Under the pieces are notes generated by a model. That model saw only the letters and a list, made by a program, of their open reading frames with translations, was not told the origin of the DNA and searched no databases. A stretch of 64,000 bases of DNA from Ideonella oryzae (lineage in GTDB: Bacteria > Pseudomonadota > Gammaproteobacteria > Burkholderiales > Burkholderiaceae_C). Shown piece after piece: positions 1 to 9,361 of the stretch; the first letter of the stretch is position 1, and each line of letters begins with the position of its first letter. Where the stretch lies: positions 222,852-286,851 of the forward strand of contig NZ_JAMXMC010000009.1 of the NCBI RefSeq assembly GCF_024055665.1. Reading direction: 5' to 3'. The translations under genes and the position numbers were made by a program.

Positions 1-2
1 AG

Positions 3-1682
3 CACGCCGGACGGCCGGTGCGCATCCTGCTGCTGGACGCCCTGGACGACCTGGGCGGCCACGCCCGGCGCAACGAATTCGTCTCCCGCTCGGGCTGGCG
101 CCTGGTGGGCTACGGCGGCTCGCAGTCGCTCGATTCGCCCAGCCTGTTCTCCCCCGCCGTGCACCAGCTGCTGCGCGATGTCGGCATCGACCTCTCCCGC
201 TTCCAGCACGAGTTTTTCGACCCCGACTGGTCCCATCGCCACGGCCTGCTGCGCCACGGCCGCCTCTTCACCGCCGACCAGTGGCCGGGCCTGCAGGGCG
301 CCGACCGCCTGGTCTGCCCCGAGCCGGACGAGCCCGCCGCCGCCTGGCTGGCCCGCACGCCGCTGTCCCCCGCAGCCCAGGCCACGCTGACCGCCCTCTA
401 TGCCAGCGACACGCCGCGCAACCCGCTGCCCCATCTGCGCACCCCGAGCGCCCGCCGCGCCGCCCTGGCCGGCATGACGTACGACCAGTTCCTGCGCCGG
501 CACTGGGGCGCCGACGAGGAGGTGCTGCGCCTGCTGCGCGGAGAGACCCGCGCCTACTTCGGCGTGGGCACCGAAGCCACCACCGCGCTGGACGCCTGGG
601 CCGGCGGCCTGCCCGGCTTTGCCGGCCTGGACCTGGGCACAGGGCCCGACCGCTGCCAGTCCCCCAGCGGCCGCCAGCTGATGCTCAGCCAGGACCCGTA
701 CATCTTCCACTTCCCCGACGGCAACGCCGGCGTGGCCCGGGCCCTGGTGCGCGGCCTGATCCCCGGCTGCCTGCCCGGGCAGACCATGGACAGCCTGGCC
801 GACGGCGTGCTGGACATGGCGGCGCTGGACCGGCCCGAGCAAGCGGTGCGACTGCGCCTGCGGGCCACGGCCGTGGGCCTGCGCCACCTGGGCCCGCCGG
901 ACCAGGCCGAGCAGGTGGCCGTGCGCTATGTGGACGGCCAGGGCCGGCTGCGCGAGGTGCGGGCCCGCCAGGTGCTGCTGGCCTGCTGGCACCGCGTCAT
1001 CGCCCGGCTGAGCGACGAGCTGCCCGCGGCCCAGCGGCGCGCGCTGGACGACCAGGTCAAGGTGCCGCTGCTGTACGCCAACGTGCTGCTGTCGAACTGG
1101 CGGGCCTTCGCCCGCGCCGGCCTGCACGGCTTCACGCCGGTCGGCGGCTTCTGGGACGAGGCCTCGCTGGACTTCGCGGTGCGCATGGGGAGCCTCGCCC
1201 CGCCGGAGTACCCGGACGAGCCCGTCCTGCTGCACCTGGCCAAGGTGGTGGTGCCGGGCGATGGCCGGCCCGCGCGAACGCAAGCGGCCGAAGGGCGGGC
1301 CCAGCTGATGGGCTGGTCCTTCGAACACCTGGAGACGCAGATCCGCCAGACGCTGCAGAGCGCACTGGGCGGCTTCGGCTTCGACCATGCCCGGGACATC
1401 GAGGCCATCACCGTCAACCGCTGGGCCCACGGCTATGCCTACGAGTACATGCGGCCCTGGGACCGCTTCTGGCCCGACGGCCCGCTGCCCTGCGAGACGG
1501 CCCGCCGCGGCTGGGGCCGGGTGGCCATTGCCAATGCGGATGCGGGCGCCTACGCCTACGCCCACAGCGCCATCGACCAGGCCACCCGCGCGGTGCAGGA
1601 GCTGCTGCCGCGCGCCCGGCTGCCCGCGGCCCATGTGGCCCCCGGGCCGGCCTGGCCATCCCCTGGCGGCCGGACGCCCTGA
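3..1682 (+). CDS. Spermidine-dehydrogenase-like FAD-dependent oxidoreductase, 5' partial
   Basis: The reading frame is open from the window edge, and its first residues (HAGRPVRILLLDALDDLGG, then HARRNEF) are the second half of an FAD-binding Rossmann fold. The GXGXXG start and the true initiation codon therefore lie upstream; the GTG at 18 is not a convincing start. The GGHARRNEF motif and the later segments YGGSQSLDSPS, FGVGTEATTALDAWA and DPYIFHFPDGNAGVARALV resemble bacterial spermidine dehydrogenase (SpdH) and related flavoproteins, which oxidise polyamines in the periplasm or membrane. The C-terminal WAHGYAYEY and AIANADAGAYAYAHSAIDQA fit the second FAD contact. The substrate is inferred from family resemblance only. 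It is followed by an NTF2-like gene 18 bases downstream. Confidence 0.7.
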   Translation, partial: HAGRPVRILLLDALDDLGGHARRNEFVSRSGWRLVGYGGSQSLDSPSLFSPAVHQLLRDVGIDLSRFQHEFFDPDWSHRHGLLRHGRLFTADQWPGLQGADRLVCPEPDEPAAAWLARTPLSPAAQATLTALYASDTPRNPLPHLRTPSARRAALAGMTYDQFLRRHWGADEEVLRLLRGETRAYFGVGTEATTALDAWAGGLPGFAGLDLGTGPDRCQSPSGRQLMLSQDPYIFHFPDGNAGVARALVRGLIPGCLPGQTMDSLADGVLDMAALDRPEQAVRLRLRATAVGLRHLGPPDQAEQVAVRYVDGQGRLREVRARQVLLACWHRVIARLSDELPAAQRRALDDQVKVPLLYANVLLSNWRAFARAGLHGFTPVGGFWDEASLDFAVRMGSLAPPEYPDEPVLLHLAKVVVPGDGRPARTQAAEGRAQLMGWSFEHLETQIRQTLQSALGGFGFDHARDIEAITVNRWAHGYAYEYMRPWDRFWPDGPLPCETARRGWGRVAIANADAGAYAYAHSAIDQATRAVQELLPRARLPAAHVAPGPAWPSPGGRTP

Positions 1683-1700
1683 GCCCGAGGGCATGCCAAG

Positions 1701-2156
1701 ATGGCACATCCCCCTCCGCCGCCACCCGAGATGAGCCCCGCCGAACAACGCGTCCGCGACTTCTGGCAACGCATGGCCCGCAACGACTTCGCCAGCCTGG
1801 CGCCGCTGCTGGCCGAGGATTTCGTGCTGGACTGGCCGCAGTCCCAGGAGCGCATCCGTGGCGCGGCCAACTTCGTGCGCATGAATGCCGAATACCCGGC
1901 CCACGGCCCCTGGCGCTTCACGCTGAACCGGCTGGTGGCCGGCGGCGGCGCCTCGGCCGAGGAGGTGGTGACCGACGTCAGCATCACCGACGGCGTGCAG
2001 CGGGCCCGGGCCCTCAGCTTCTTCACCGTGCATGGCGGGCGCATCGCTCGCATGGTCGAGTTCTGGCCCGAGCCCTATGCAGCGCCTGCGAACCGGGCGC
2101 ACCTGGTCGAACCGATCCCCGTCGAGGCGCTGGATGCCGGCGCGAACGGTGCCTGA
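1701..2156 (+). CDS. NTF2/SnoaL-like small protein
   Basis: A 151-residue protein that begins with a proline-rich stretch; an internal ATG at 1731 (MSPAEQRVRDFWQRMARND) is an equally plausible start. The pattern of an N-terminal helix (VRDFWQRMARNDFASLAPLL), then AEDFVLDWPQ, and a strand-rich second half ending in GGRIARMVEFWPEPY is typical of the SnoaL-like/NTF2-like cone fold. Members are small-molecule cyclases, isomerases or binding proteins of unknown ligand. It sits between the partial flavoprotein and a nucleotidyltransferase in one tightly spaced plus-strand set. No catalytic assignment can be made. Confidence 0.75.
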   Translation: MAHPPPPPPEMSPAEQRVRDFWQRMARNDFASLAPLLAEDFVLDWPQSQERIRGAANFVRMNAEYPAHGPWRFTLNRLVAGGGASAEEVVTDVSITDGVQRARALSFFTVHGGRIARMVEFWPEPYAAPANRAHLVEPIPVEALDAGANGA

Positions 2157-2160
2157 GCCC

Positions 2161-2817
2161 ATGGACACGAGCGAACTGCACAGTCTGGTCGAGGCGCTGC
2201 GACAAGCCCACGGCGCACACACCGCCCTGTTGTATGGCTCCCTGGCCGATGGCAGCGCCGGGCCCGAGAGCGACATCGACCTGGCCCTGTTCGCCCCCAT
2301 CGCGCAGGTCCAGCGGGACGCCCGCTGGCACCAGGGCCGGGCTTTGGATGTCTTCGTCCACCCGGAGACGGTGCTGGCCGAACCGACCGCCGAGCAGCTT
2401 TACCTGCGCGGCGCGCAGGTGCTGGCCCAGCGCAGCGACGAAGCCACGCGCTTTCTGGCCCAGTTGGAGGCCCTGCACGCCGCCGGTCCCCAGCCCCTGG
2501 CGCCGGACGAAGCCCAGGCCCGGCGAGTCTGGGTGGCCAAGATGCTGCAGCGCCTGCGCCGCGGCGATGCCGAAGGCAACTACCGCCGCCACTGGCTGCT
2601 GATGATGGCGCTGGAGGATTACTTCGCGCTGCGCACCCGCTGGTACCCCGGCCCGAAGAAGGCCCTGGCCTGGCTGGCCCGCGAGATGCCGCACCACCAC
2701 GCGCTGTGCGCCGCCGCGCTGCGCCCCGGCGCCAGCGACGAGGACATCGCCGCCTGGATGGCGGCCGTCATCGAAGAGGACCTCCCGTCCCCCACCCACC
2801 CGGACGGTGCCGCATGA
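2161..2817 (+). CDS. Nucleotidyltransferase-domain protein (MNT type)
   Basis: A protein of 218 residues starting at ATG 2161, chosen because the motif-bearing domain begins there and the preceding gene stops just upstream. Residues about 22-40 carry the polymerase-beta/MNT signature GSLADGSAGPESDIDLALF, with the G-S helix start and the D-x-D metal pair, followed by a third acidic position in LDVFVHPE. The C-terminal half is helical, with an EDYFALRTRWYPGPKKAL segment like the helical partner domain of aminoglycoside-type nucleotidyltransferases. It should transfer a nucleotide to a small molecule or protein, substrate unknown. Its TGA overlaps the ATG of the next gene (ATGA), so the two are probably translationally coupled. 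Confidence 0.8.
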   Translation: MDTSELHSLVEALRQAHGAHTALLYGSLADGSAGPESDIDLALFAPIAQVQRDARWHQGRALDVFVHPETVLAEPTAEQLYLRGAQVLAQRSDEATRFLAQLEALHAAGPQPLAPDEAQARRVWVAKMLQRLRRGDAEGNYRRHWLLMMALEDYFALRTRWYPGPKKALAWLAREMPHHHALCAAALRPGASDEDIAAWMAAVIEEDLPSPTHPDGAA

Positions 2818-3650
2818 GCCTGTCCGAGTCCTTCCTCGCCACCTTCCACCGGAACCACGCGGGCCTCACGGCTCAGGTGTTCGACGCCCTGCCCTGGCAG
2901 GACGGCACTGGCCGGTCATGGTCCTCGTCCTACGACTGGCTGGTGGACGCCTGCCGCGACACGGCGCTGCCCACCGGTCCCGGCCTGGACTTGGCCTGTG
3001 GCGACGGGTTGCTGCTGGCGCGGCTGCTGGCCGATCCGGCGCGCGTGGCCCGGCCCTGGATGGGCGTGGACCTGAGCCCCGACGAGCTGTGCGCCGCCCG
3101 GCAGCGGCTGGGAACGGACACCCCGTTGCTGCGGGCCCGCGCCCAGGCCCTGCCGCTGGCGGACGCGAGCCTGGCCGCCGTGGTGAGCCATCTGGCGCTG
3201 ATGCTGATGGACGACGCCGACGCGGTCGTGGCCGAGCTGGCCCGCGTGCTGCGCCCGGGCGGCCTGCTGGCGGGCGTGGTGGGGGCGCGGGCCGAGCCCA
3301 GCCCGGCCTTCGCGGCCTATCTTGAGCTGCTGGGCCAGCAGCCACGCAGCGCGCACTGGCAGGCCCTGCGCTTTGGCGACCGGCGCTGGCACGACGAGGC
3401 CGGCCTGCAGGCCCTGCTGGCGCCGCACTTCGGGGACCTGGTCTGCACGCGGCTCACGCGGGAGGAGCGCCTGCGTCCCGACGCCCTGTGGCAATGGTGC
3501 CTGGGCATGTACGACCTGCACCTGCTGCCGCCCGAGACCCTGCCCGGGCTGCGGGCCGACTTCCTGCGACGCTGCCAGCCGCTGACCGATGCCGAGGGCA
3601 CGGTCTTTCACCGCCAGGCGCTGCTGGCCTTCTCTGCCCGGCGGCGCTGA
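2814..3650 (+). CDS. Class I SAM-dependent methyltransferase
   Basis: A 278-residue protein. The start at ATG 2814 overlaps the upstream stop by four bases. Motif I is GLDLACGDGLLLARLL (about residue 60), followed by an acidic strand end in WMGVDLSPDEL, then ARAQALPLADASLAAVVSH and the post-motif ELARVLRPGGLLAGVVGA. Together these describe a Methyltransf_11-type fold that moves a methyl group from S-adenosylmethionine to an unidentified acceptor. The architecture is similar in size to BioC, but no biotin genes are nearby, so that identity is not claimed. The gene ends 12 bases before the convergent carbonic-anhydrase-like gene. Confidence 0.8.
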   Translation: MSLSESFLATFHRNHAGLTAQVFDALPWQDGTGRSWSSSYDWLVDACRDTALPTGPGLDLACGDGLLLARLLADPARVARPWMGVDLSPDELCAARQRLGTDTPLLRARAQALPLADASLAAVVSHLALMLMDDADAVVAELARVLRPGGLLAGVVGARAEPSPAFAAYLELLGQQPRSAHWQALRFGDRRWHDEAGLQALLAPHFGDLVCTRLTREERLRPDALWQWCLGMYDLHLLPPETLPGLRADFLRRCQPLTDAEGTVFHRQALLAFSARRR

Positions 3651-3662
3651 GCCAGCGCCCGC

Positions 3663-4190
3663 TCAGTCGATGCGCCGCAGCCCCTCGCGGAAGCGCCGGG
3701 CATTGGCCACGTAGTGGGTGGCGCTGCGGGCCAGGCTGGCGATCTGCTCGGGCGTCAGCGCCCGCTTGACCACCGCCGGGCTGCCGACGATCAGCGAGCC
3801 GTCCGGAAACTCCTTGCCCTCGGTCACCAGCGCCCCGGCGCCGACCAGGCAGTTGGCCCCGATCTTCGCGCCATTGAGCACCACCGCGCCGATGCCGATC
3901 AGCGTGTTGTCCCCCACGGTGCAGCCGTGCAGCATGGCCTGGTGGCCCACCGTCACGCCCGCGCCCAGGGTCAGCGGCTTGCCCGGGTCCGAATGCAGCA
4001 CGCAGGCGTCCTGCAGGTTGCTGCGCGGGCCCACGCGGATGGGCTCCAGCTGGTCGCCGCGCAGGATGGCGCCGAACCAGACGCTGACCTCCTCGGCCAG
4101 CTCCACGTTGCCGATGACCTGGGCCGAATCGGCCACCCAGGCGCTGTCGTCGATCTGCGGCTGCTGCTCGCCCAATGCGTACACGGCCAT
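3663..4190 (-). CDS. Gamma-carbonic-anhydrase-family protein (left-handed beta helix)
   Basis: A 175-residue protein made largely of hexapeptide turns ([21 protein letters not shown], then [31 protein letters not shown]), the hallmark of the trimeric left-handed beta-helix. Three histidines in ACVLHSDPG and [12 protein letters not shown] match the zinc ligands of gamma-class carbonic anhydrases and the YrdA/CaiE group. Many such proteins show no measured anhydrase activity, so the reaction remains inferred. The gene lies 30 bases downstream of the penicillin-binding protein gene on the same strand and may be cotranscribed with it. An AGGAG-like site precedes the ATG. Confidence 0.88.
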   Translation of the reverse strand: MAVYALGEQQPQIDDSAWVADSAQVIGNVELAEEVSVWFGAILRGDQLEPIRVGPRSNLQDACVLHSDPGKPLTLGAGVTVGHQAMLHGCTVGDNTLIGIGAVVLNGAKIGANCLVGAGALVTEGKEFPDGSLIVGSPAVVKRALTPEQIASLARSATHYVANARRFREGLRRID

Positions 4191-4220
4191 GTGCTTGTCT
4201 CCTGTGTTGCGGCCCTGGGG

Positions 4221-6587
4221 TCAGGGATGGCTGGCGGCCGAGGCCGCCGGGGGGGGCTCGGCCGGTGCCGAGGCCGCTTCGGCCCCGGACGCGCCTGAGG
4301 CCGCACCCGCCGCATCGTCCAGCCCGATCTGCGTCACGTAGCCGCCCTCGGCGTATTCGCTGTAGTACCACTCGCCGTTGACCTGCTGCACGCCCTCGGG
4401 GGGCTCGTAGCTGTGCACCGGCACGTTGCGCAGCACCCGGTCCATGTAGCTGATCCAGATCGGCAGCGAGGCGCCGCCGCCGCTTTCGCGGCTGCCCAGG
4501 CTGCGCGGGTCGTCGTAGCCCATCCACACCACCGCCACCACCGAAGGCTGGAAGCCGGCGAACCAGGCGTCCACCGCGTCGTTGGTGGTGCCGGTCTTGC
4601 CGTAGATGTCCGGCCGCTTGAGCGCCGCCTGGGCCCGGGCGGCGGTGCCACTGCGCGCCACCTCGTTGAGCAGGCTGTCGATCACGAAGGCATTGCGCGC
4701 CGGGATGATGCGCTGGGCCTCGGTCAGCGGCACCGGCGGCGGGGCCTGGTAGACCACCTTGCCCTGGGCGTCGGTGATGCGCTCGATCACCACCGGGTCC
4801 ACCTTGTAGCCGCCGTTGGCCAGCGCGGCGTAGGCGGTGGCCAGCTGCATCGGCGTGGTGCTGCCGGCGCCCAGCGCCAGGGTCAGGTTGCTGGGCTGGC
4901 GGTCCACATCAAAGCCGAAGTGGCCGGCCCACTGGCGGGCGGTGTCGACACCGATGTACTGCACCAGCCGGATGCTGACCAGGTTCTTGGACTTGGCCAG
5001 GGCGCGGCGTAGGGACAGCGGGCCGTCGAACTGGCCATCGGAGTTCTGCGGGTTCCAGCCATCGGCCCCCACGGGCCAGGGCGCGTCGTTGACCACGGTG
5101 GCCGGCTGCACGCCGTGCTCCAGCGCGGCCGAGTACAGGAAGGGCTTGAAACTGGAGCCCGGCTGGCGCCAGGCCTGGGTGGCGTGGTTGAACTGCTGGC
5201 GGGTGAAGTCGAAGCCGCCCACCAGGGCCCGCACGCGGCCGGTGGCCGGGTCCAGCGAGACGAAGGCCGACTGGGCCTGCGGCCACTGGGCGATGGCCCA
5301 GCCGCCCTTGTCGGCCTTGCTCACGCGGATCACCGAGCCGCGGCGCACGGCCAGGGTGTCCGGCGCCTTGGGCGACAGGCCGCTCTTGGCCCAGCGCAGG
5401 CCCTCGCCTTCGAGGGTGACCTTCTCGCCGGTGGCGAGCACGGCCTCCACCTTGCTCGGGCTGGCCTGCAGCACCAGGGCCACGCGAAGATCGTCGTCGT
5501 CGCGCTGGTCCTTCAGGATCTGGGCGGCCTGGTCCTCGTCGTCACCGGTGTCGTCCCCCAGGTCCTCCTGGTCCTCCGGCCCGCGCCAGGCCTGGCGGCG
5601 CTCGTGGTCCAGCACACCGCGTCGCAGCGCGGCCCAGGCCGCCTGCTGGTCGGTGGCCAGCAGCGAGGTGGTGACCTTGTAGCCTTCGCTGTAGGCCTGT
5701 TCGCCAAAGCGCTGGTAGACGATCTGGCGGGCCATCTCGGCCACGTGCTCGGCATGCACCGCCACCTGGTTCTCAGAGCGGATCACCAGCTTCTGGGCTT
5801 TGGCCTCGTCGTACTGGGTCTGGGTGATGACGCCGGTGGCCAGCATGCGGCCCAGCACCACGTGCTGGCGGGTCACAGCGCGGTCCAGGTTGGTGATGGG
5901 GTTGGCGTAGCCGGGGTTCTGGGGCAGGCCGGCCAGCATCGCGTCCTCGGCGACGGTGAGCTGGTCCAGCGGTTTGCCAAAGTACACCTGGGCCGCCGCA
6001 CCGAAGCCATAGGCACGGTGCCCCAGGTAGATCTGGTTCATGTAGAGCTCAAGGATCTGGTCCTTGTCGAGCTGGTGCTCGATCTTGACCGCCAGCATGG
6101 CCTCGCGGATCTTGCGGTCCAGCGTGCGCTTGGACGACAGGAAGAAGTTGCGCGCCACCTGCTGGGTGATGGTCGAGGCACCCTGGCGCATGCCGCCGGG
6201 CGTGATGTTGGCCAGGAAGGCGCGGGCGATGCCGATCGGGTCGACCCCGCCGTGCTCGCGAAAGCGCGCATCCTCGACCGACACCACCGCGTCCTGCATC
6301 ATCTTCGGGATGCGGTCGATGGGCAGGAAAACGCGGCGCTCGGAGCCGAACTGGGCGATCTCCACCCCGTCGCGGGTGAAGACCTGCAGCGGCTGGCGGG
6401 GCTGGTAGTCGGTGACCTTGTCCAGGTCCGGCAGCATCGGGTAGAGCAGCGCGGCCCAGATGCACAACAGCAACACCCCCGCGAGGACCAGCCCCCCCAG
6501 GGACACGCCGGCAAACAGCCAGGGGCGGCGGTGCATCAGGCCCAGCAGGGCGGAGACATCAGGCTTGCGCATCGGGTCGGGATCCAT
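4221..6587 (-). CDS. mrcA: Penicillin-binding protein 1A (bifunctional peptidoglycan synthase)
   Basis: A class A PBP of 788 residues that polymerises and cross-links peptidoglycan in the periplasm. A cytoplasmic N-terminus is followed by one membrane segment (about residues 23-47). The glycosyltransferase 51 domain shows VSVEDARFREHGG with the catalytic glutamate, QGASTITQQVARNFF and LELYMNQIYLGHRAYGFGAAA. The transpeptidase domain has the SxxK serine in QPGSSFKPFLYSAAL (about residue 470), SKN in ALAKSKNLVS, and KTGTTNDAVDAWFAGF. I chose ATG 6587 (alternative 6572) because the longer open frame would run into the divergent gene at 6736 and adds unrelated sequence. A DDEDQ-rich insert lies between the two catalytic domains. 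Confidence 0.93.
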   Translation of the reverse strand: MDPDPMRKPDVSALLGLMHRRPWLFAGVSLGGLVLAGVLLLCIWAALLYPMLPDLDKVTDYQPRQPLQVFTRDGVEIAQFGSERRVFLPIDRIPKMMQDAVVSVEDARFREHGGVDPIGIARAFLANITPGGMRQGASTITQQVARNFFLSSKRTLDRKIREAMLAVKIEHQLDKDQILELYMNQIYLGHRAYGFGAAAQVYFGKPLDQLTVAEDAMLAGLPQNPGYANPITNLDRAVTRQHVVLGRMLATGVITQTQYDEAKAQKLVIRSENQVAVHAEHVAEMARQIVYQRFGEQAYSEGYKVTTSLLATDQQAAWAALRRGVLDHERRQAWRGPEDQEDLGDDTGDDEDQAAQILKDQRDDDDLRVALVLQASPSKVEAVLATGEKVTLEGEGLRWAKSGLSPKAPDTLAVRRGSVIRVSKADKGGWAIAQWPQAQSAFVSLDPATGRVRALVGGFDFTRQQFNHATQAWRQPGSSFKPFLYSAALEHGVQPATVVNDAPWPVGADGWNPQNSDGQFDGPLSLRRALAKSKNLVSIRLVQYIGVDTARQWAGHFGFDVDRQPSNLTLALGAGSTTPMQLATAYAALANGGYKVDPVVIERITDAQGKVVYQAPPPVPLTEAQRIIPARNAFVIDSLLNEVARSGTAARAQAALKRPDIYGKTGTTNDAVDAWFAGFQPSVVAVVWMGYDDPRSLGSRESGGGASLPIWISYMDRVLRNVPVHSYEPPEGVQQVNGEWYYSEYAEGGYVTQIGLDDAAGAASGASGAEAASAPAEPPPAASAASHP

Positions 6588-6735
6588 TCGGAACAGCCCG
6601 TGGATTATCGGCACTTGTGCGCCGGCGGCTGGCGTCACGGGAAGGGCATAGACTCGCCGGGTCCGCCCTGGGTTCCGCCGCCGACACCCTGCGGCCTGCC
6701 GCGACCCCGGCCACAAGCCTGACATCCCGAAGTCC

Positions 6736-7629
6736 ATGAAGAAGCCATTCACCCTGTTGACGCTGGCCATGCTGCTGGCCGCCCAGGGCACCTGCGCCAT
6801 TGCCGGCCCGGTGCTCGAACGCATCCGCCAGAGCGGCAAGATCGTCCTGGCCCACCGCGATTCCTCGGTCCCCCTGTCCTACATTGACAGCGGCAGCGGC
6901 AAGCCGGTGGGCTATGCGCTGGACCTGTGCCTGAAGGTGGCCGAGGCGGTCAAGCGCCAGCTCAACCTGCCCAAGCTGGAGGTGGCCTACCTGCCGGTGA
7001 CCTCGGCCAACCGGATGCAGGCCATCATGGAGGGCAAGGCCGACCTGGAGTGCGGTTCCACCACCAACAACGCCGAGCGCCGCCAGCAGGTGGCCTTCAC
7101 GATCCCGCACTACATCACCGGCGCGCGCATCCTGGTGCATGCCAACACCAAGCTCGACAAGATCAACGACTTCGAGCACAAGAAGTTGGCCATCACCAAG
7201 GGCACCACGGTGCTCAAGGTCTTGCAGCACGCCAACGAGGAGCGCCTGCTCTACATCGACATCGTCGAGGCGCCCAGCCACGCCGCGGCGGTGGAGATGC
7301 TGGACAAGGGCCAGGTGGACGGTTTCGCGATGGACGATGTGCTGCTCTACGGCCTGCGTTCGGAACGGCCCGATCCGGAGAAGTACAAGGTCATCGGCGG
7401 CTTCCTGACCATCGAGCCGCTGGCCATCATGCTCAGCAAGGACGACCCGGAGTTCAAGGCCGTGGTAGACGCCGAGATGAAGCGACTGATCACCAGCCGC
7501 GAGGCCTACGCCATCTACGACCGCTGGTTCACCAAGCCGATTCCGCCACGCCATGTGTCGCTGAACATGCCGATGAACCACCTGTTGCGCGACTTCTGGA
7601 AGTACCCTTCAGACATGGTGCCCAACTGA
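6736..7629 (+). CDS. Glutamate/aspartate-type ABC transporter substrate-binding protein
   Basis: A periplasmic binding protein of 297 residues with a clear Sec signal peptide (KK, a hydrophobic core to about residue 20, cleavage near CAIAG). The mature part has the SBP_bac_3 pattern: VLERIRQSGKIVLAHRDSS, PVGYALDLCLKVAEAVKRQL, then LECGSTTNNAERRQQVAFT, as in GltI-type proteins that bind acidic amino acids. The ligand is inferred from that resemblance. No permease or ATPase of a polar amino acid importer is next to it, so it is an orphan receptor here. It is divergent from the PBP1A gene and precedes a glutamate-synthase-domain gene, which hints at a glutamate-linked role. Confidence 0.86.
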   Translation: MKKPFTLLTLAMLLAAQGTCAIAGPVLERIRQSGKIVLAHRDSSVPLSYIDSGSGKPVGYALDLCLKVAEAVKRQLNLPKLEVAYLPVTSANRMQAIMEGKADLECGSTTNNAERRQQVAFTIPHYITGARILVHANTKLDKINDFEHKKLAITKGTTVLKVLQHANEERLLYIDIVEAPSHAAAVEMLDKGQVDGFAMDDVLLYGLRSERPDPEKYKVIGGFLTIEPLAIMLSKDDPEFKAVVDAEMKRLITSREAYAIYDRWFTKPIPPRHVSLNMPMNHLLRDFWKYPSDMVPN

Positions 7630-7691
7630 GTCCCGGCTGAGGCGCCGCACATCAACACACGCGGCCGCCCGCGCCGCACCCGGAGGAGACC

Positions 7692-9344
7692 ATGCCCGCC
7701 TGGCTGATCGCGCTCGACCGCCACCTGCCCATCCGCTACCTGGTCCTGCTGGGCTGTGCCCTGGCCGCCCTGCTGGGCTCCTTTGCCTGGATCGGCTTTG
7801 GCGTGGGGGGATGGTGGGCCCTGCTGGGCTGGGCGGGCGTCATCACCGGCGGCCACGACCTGCGCCAGCGCCGCCATGCGGTGCTGCGCAACTACCCGGT
7901 CATCGGCCACCTGCGCTTCCTGCTGGAGTTCATCCGGCCGGAGATCCGCCAGTACTTCATCGAGAGCGACAACGAGGCCGCGCCCTTCTCGCGCCAGCAG
8001 CGCTCGCTGGTCTACCAGCGGGCCAAGGGCGAGCCCGACAAGCGCCCGCTGGGCACCCAGTTGGACCTGCACCGCCAGGGCTACGAGTGGCTCAATCACT
8101 CGCTGCAGCCCACGGTGCTGGCCACGCACGACTTCCGCATCACCATCGGCGAGGGGCGGGCCCAGCCCTACAGCGCCAGCGTGTTCAACATCTCGGCGAT
8201 GAGCTTCGGCGCCCTGTCGGCCAACGCCATCCTGGCGCTGAACGCCGGCGCCCGGCGCGGCGGCTTCATGCACGACACCGGCGAAGGCTCGGTCAGCCGC
8301 TACCACCGCGTACACGGCGGTGATCTGGTCTGGGAAGTCGCCTCGGGCTACTTCGGTTGCCGGGACGAGGCCGGCCACTTCGACCCGGACAAGTTCGCCG
8401 CCCTGGCGACCGACCCGCAGATCAAGCTGATCGAGGTGAAGCTCTCGCAAGGCGCCAAGCCCGGCCACGGCGGCGTGCTGCCCGGCCCCAAGGTGACGCC
8501 GGAGATTGCCGCGGCGCGTGGGGTGCCGGTGGGCGTGGACTGCGTCTCGCCCGCCGCCCACAGCGCCTTTGGCACGCCCGAGGAACTGCTGCAGTTCGTG
8601 GCCCGGCTGCGCGAGCTCTCCGGCGGCAAGCCCACCGGCTTCAAGCTCTGCATCGGCCACCCCTGGGAGTGGTTCGCGATCTGCAAGGCCATGCTGGCCA
8701 GCGGCATCACGCCGGACTTCATCGTGGTGGACGGCGGCGAGGGCGGCACCGGCGCCGCGCCGCTGGAGTTCACGGACCATGTGGGCGCCCCGCTGCAGGA
8801 GGGCCTGCTGCTGGTGCACAACACCCTGGTGGGCCTGAACCTGCGCGACAAGGTCCGCATCGGCGCGGCCGGCCGCATCGTCAGCGCCTTTGACATCGCC
8901 CGCGCCATGGCCCTGGGCGCCGACTGGTGCAACTCGGCCCGCGGCTTCATGTTCGCGCTGGGCTGCATCCAGGCCCAGGCCTGCCACACCGGCCAGTGCC
9001 CCACCGGCGTCACCAGCCAGGACCCGGTGCGCCAGCAGGCCCTGGTGGTGTCCGACAAGGCCGAACGGGTCTTCAACTTCCACCAGAACACGTTGCATGC
9101 GCTGCAAGAACTGGTGCAGGCCGCTGGCCTGCGGCACCCGCGGGAGATCACCACCCGCCACATCGTGCGCCGCACCCCGGGCGACCGCGTGACCCTGCTG
9201 GCCAACTGCCTGCCCACGGTGCAGCCGGGCGAGCTCCTGGCGGCCGAGCGGGGCGAGCGCCCCTGGCCGCAGCCGGTCTATGAGCTCTATTGGCCCATGG
9301 CGCGTGCGGACAGCTTCTCGCCCCGGGAGCCGATGCCGGCCTGA
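7692..9344 (+). CDS. Membrane-anchored FMN-binding glutamate-synthase-domain protein
   Basis: This protein of 550 residues has two N-terminal hydrophobic segments (about residues 12-50) followed by a GltB-type TIM barrel. Visible features are VEVKLSQGAKPGHGGVLPG, FIVVDGGEGGTGAAPLEFTDH, the FMN-binding RIGAAGRIVSAFDIARAMALGA (split here for length), and the iron-sulfur cysteines CIQAQACHTGQCPTGV, spaced as in glutamate synthase. It lacks the N-terminal glutaminase domain and there is no GltD partner nearby, so it cannot work as a standard GOGAT. Stand-alone members of this group have no settled function. An RBS (GGAGGAG) lies upstream of the ATG. Confidence 0.85.
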   Translation: MPAWLIALDRHLPIRYLVLLGCALAALLGSFAWIGFGVGGWWALLGWAGVITGGHDLRQRRHAVLRNYPVIGHLRFLLEFIRPEIRQYFIESDNEAAPFSRQQRSLVYQRAKGEPDKRPLGTQLDLHRQGYEWLNHSLQPTVLATHDFRITIGEGRAQPYSASVFNISAMSFGALSANAILALNAGARRGGFMHDTGEGSVSRYHRVHGGDLVWEVASGYFGCRDEAGHFDPDKFAALATDPQIKLIEVKLSQGAKPGHGGVLPGPKVTPEIAAARGVPVGVDCVSPAAHSAFGTPEELLQFVARLRELSGGKPTGFKLCIGHPWEWFAICKAMLASGITPDFIVVDGGEGGTGAAPLEFTDHVGAPLQEGLLLVHNTLVGLNLRDKVRIGAAGRIVSAFDIARAMALGADWCNSARGFMFALGCIQAQACHTGQCPTGVTSQDPVRQQALVVSDKAERVFNFHQNTLHALQELVQAAGLRHPREITTRHIVRRTPGDRVTLLANCLPTVQPGELLAAERGERPWPQPVYELYWPMARADSFSPREPMPA

Positions 9345-9361
9345 GCCCGGCCGATCCGGCC

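Noticed and set aside
6588..6839. Longer N-terminus for PBP1A
   Set aside because: It would overlap the signal peptide region of the divergent binding-protein gene and lacks family similarity.
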